Shown: in pieces, positions 5,816-5,933 of the stretch
How positions within the stretch are numbered: the stretch's first letter is position 1
Layout: each line of letters starts with the position of its first letter
From: Bryobacterales bacterium
GTDB lineage: Bacteria; Acidobacteriota; Terriglobia; Bryobacterales; Bryobacteraceae
Length of the DNA stretch: 5,933 bases
Reading direction: 5' to 3'
NCBI GenBank assembly: GCA_003139735.1
Contig: PLGA01000108.1
Location: forward strand, 195 to 6,127
Notes under the pieces: generated by a model
What the model was told of the DNA's origin: nothing
Database searches by the model: none
The model's input: the letters and a program-made list of their open reading frames with translations, nothing else
Made by a program: the position numbers and the translations under genes

Positions 5816-5933
5816 GCCTGCTTCTCCACGGCGGCCTTGGCCGCTTCCACCACCAACTGGCGGAACGCCGCATCGTCGTGCAGTGCGATATCCGCCAATG
5901 ACTTGCGGTTCAGATCTAGGCCCGCCGCCTTCA
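5812..5933 (-). CDS. rplT: 50S ribosomal protein L20, C-terminal end (runs off right edge)
   Basis: Only the last 39 codons and the stop are in the window. They read KAAGLDLNRKSLADIALHDD (the first 20 codons) and continue to ...AFRQLVVEAAKAAVEKQA. This matches the C-terminal domain of L20: the 'aGi.ldRK.LadiA..d..aF..lv..ak.a' pattern, with Arg9, Lys10, Leu12, Ala13, Ile15 and Phe23 of the fragment at the conserved places. L20 binds 23S rRNA during early 50S assembly and in several bacteria also represses its own operon. The upstream part, probably with rpmI and infC as is common, is beyond base 5933. Its TGA overlaps the GTG of the ZapB-like gene, so the division genes are read from the ribosomal-protein transcript unless an internal promoter exists. 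No such promoter was seen. Confidence 0.9.
   Translation of the reverse strand, partial: KAAGLDLNRKSLADIALHDDAAFRQLVVEAAKAAVEKQA

Overview
The window is about 60-65% GC, densely packed bacterial chromosome with short intergenic gaps. The gene content suggests an acidobacterium of the Solibacter/Bryobacter type: a secreted M13 metallopeptidase with a TTG start, a secreted SYLF (Ysc84/DUF500) protein, a DUF1684 protein, and ribosomal and division genes in one run. That placement is an inference from gene style and not from a marker-gene comparison. I see no mobile element, CRISPR array, tRNA or rRNA, and nothing that looks recently transferred.

Layout. Positions 1-341 (minus) hold the N-terminal third or less of an APC-family amino acid permease that runs off the left edge. 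Positions 342-421 are a divergent control region. On the plus strand, 422-2425 encodes a complete M13 (neprilysin/PepO-like) zinc endopeptidase, followed after 20 bp by a SYLF-domain protein (2446-3129). These two are probably co-transcribed and both are exported. The plus-strand pair meets the minus-strand cluster tail to tail at 3130-3131, with only 2 bp between the stop codons and a small palindrome over the junction.

The right half is one minus-strand run read from 5933 towards 3132: the 3' end of rplT (ribosomal protein L20), a small ZapB-like coiled-coil gene, zapA (FtsZ-ring regulator), a secreted DUF1684 protein, and lysA (diaminopimelate decarboxylase). The junctions are a 4-nt overlap (GTGA), a 27-nt gap with a hairpin, a 4-nt overlap (ATGA) and a 24-nt gap. 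This is strong evidence for an operon with translational coupling. It joins translation, Z-ring assembly and use of meso-diaminopimelate, which is both a peptidoglycan precursor and the lysine precursor.

Functionally, the left half fits peptide breakdown in the envelope plus amino acid uptake, and the right half fits growth and division housekeeping. Most of the window is ordinary. The parts most worth a second look are the uncharacterised DUF1684 protein inside a division/lysine operon, with a faint FHA-like N-terminus and a conserved Cys-containing C-terminus, and the ZapB-like/ZapA pair directly after rplT.
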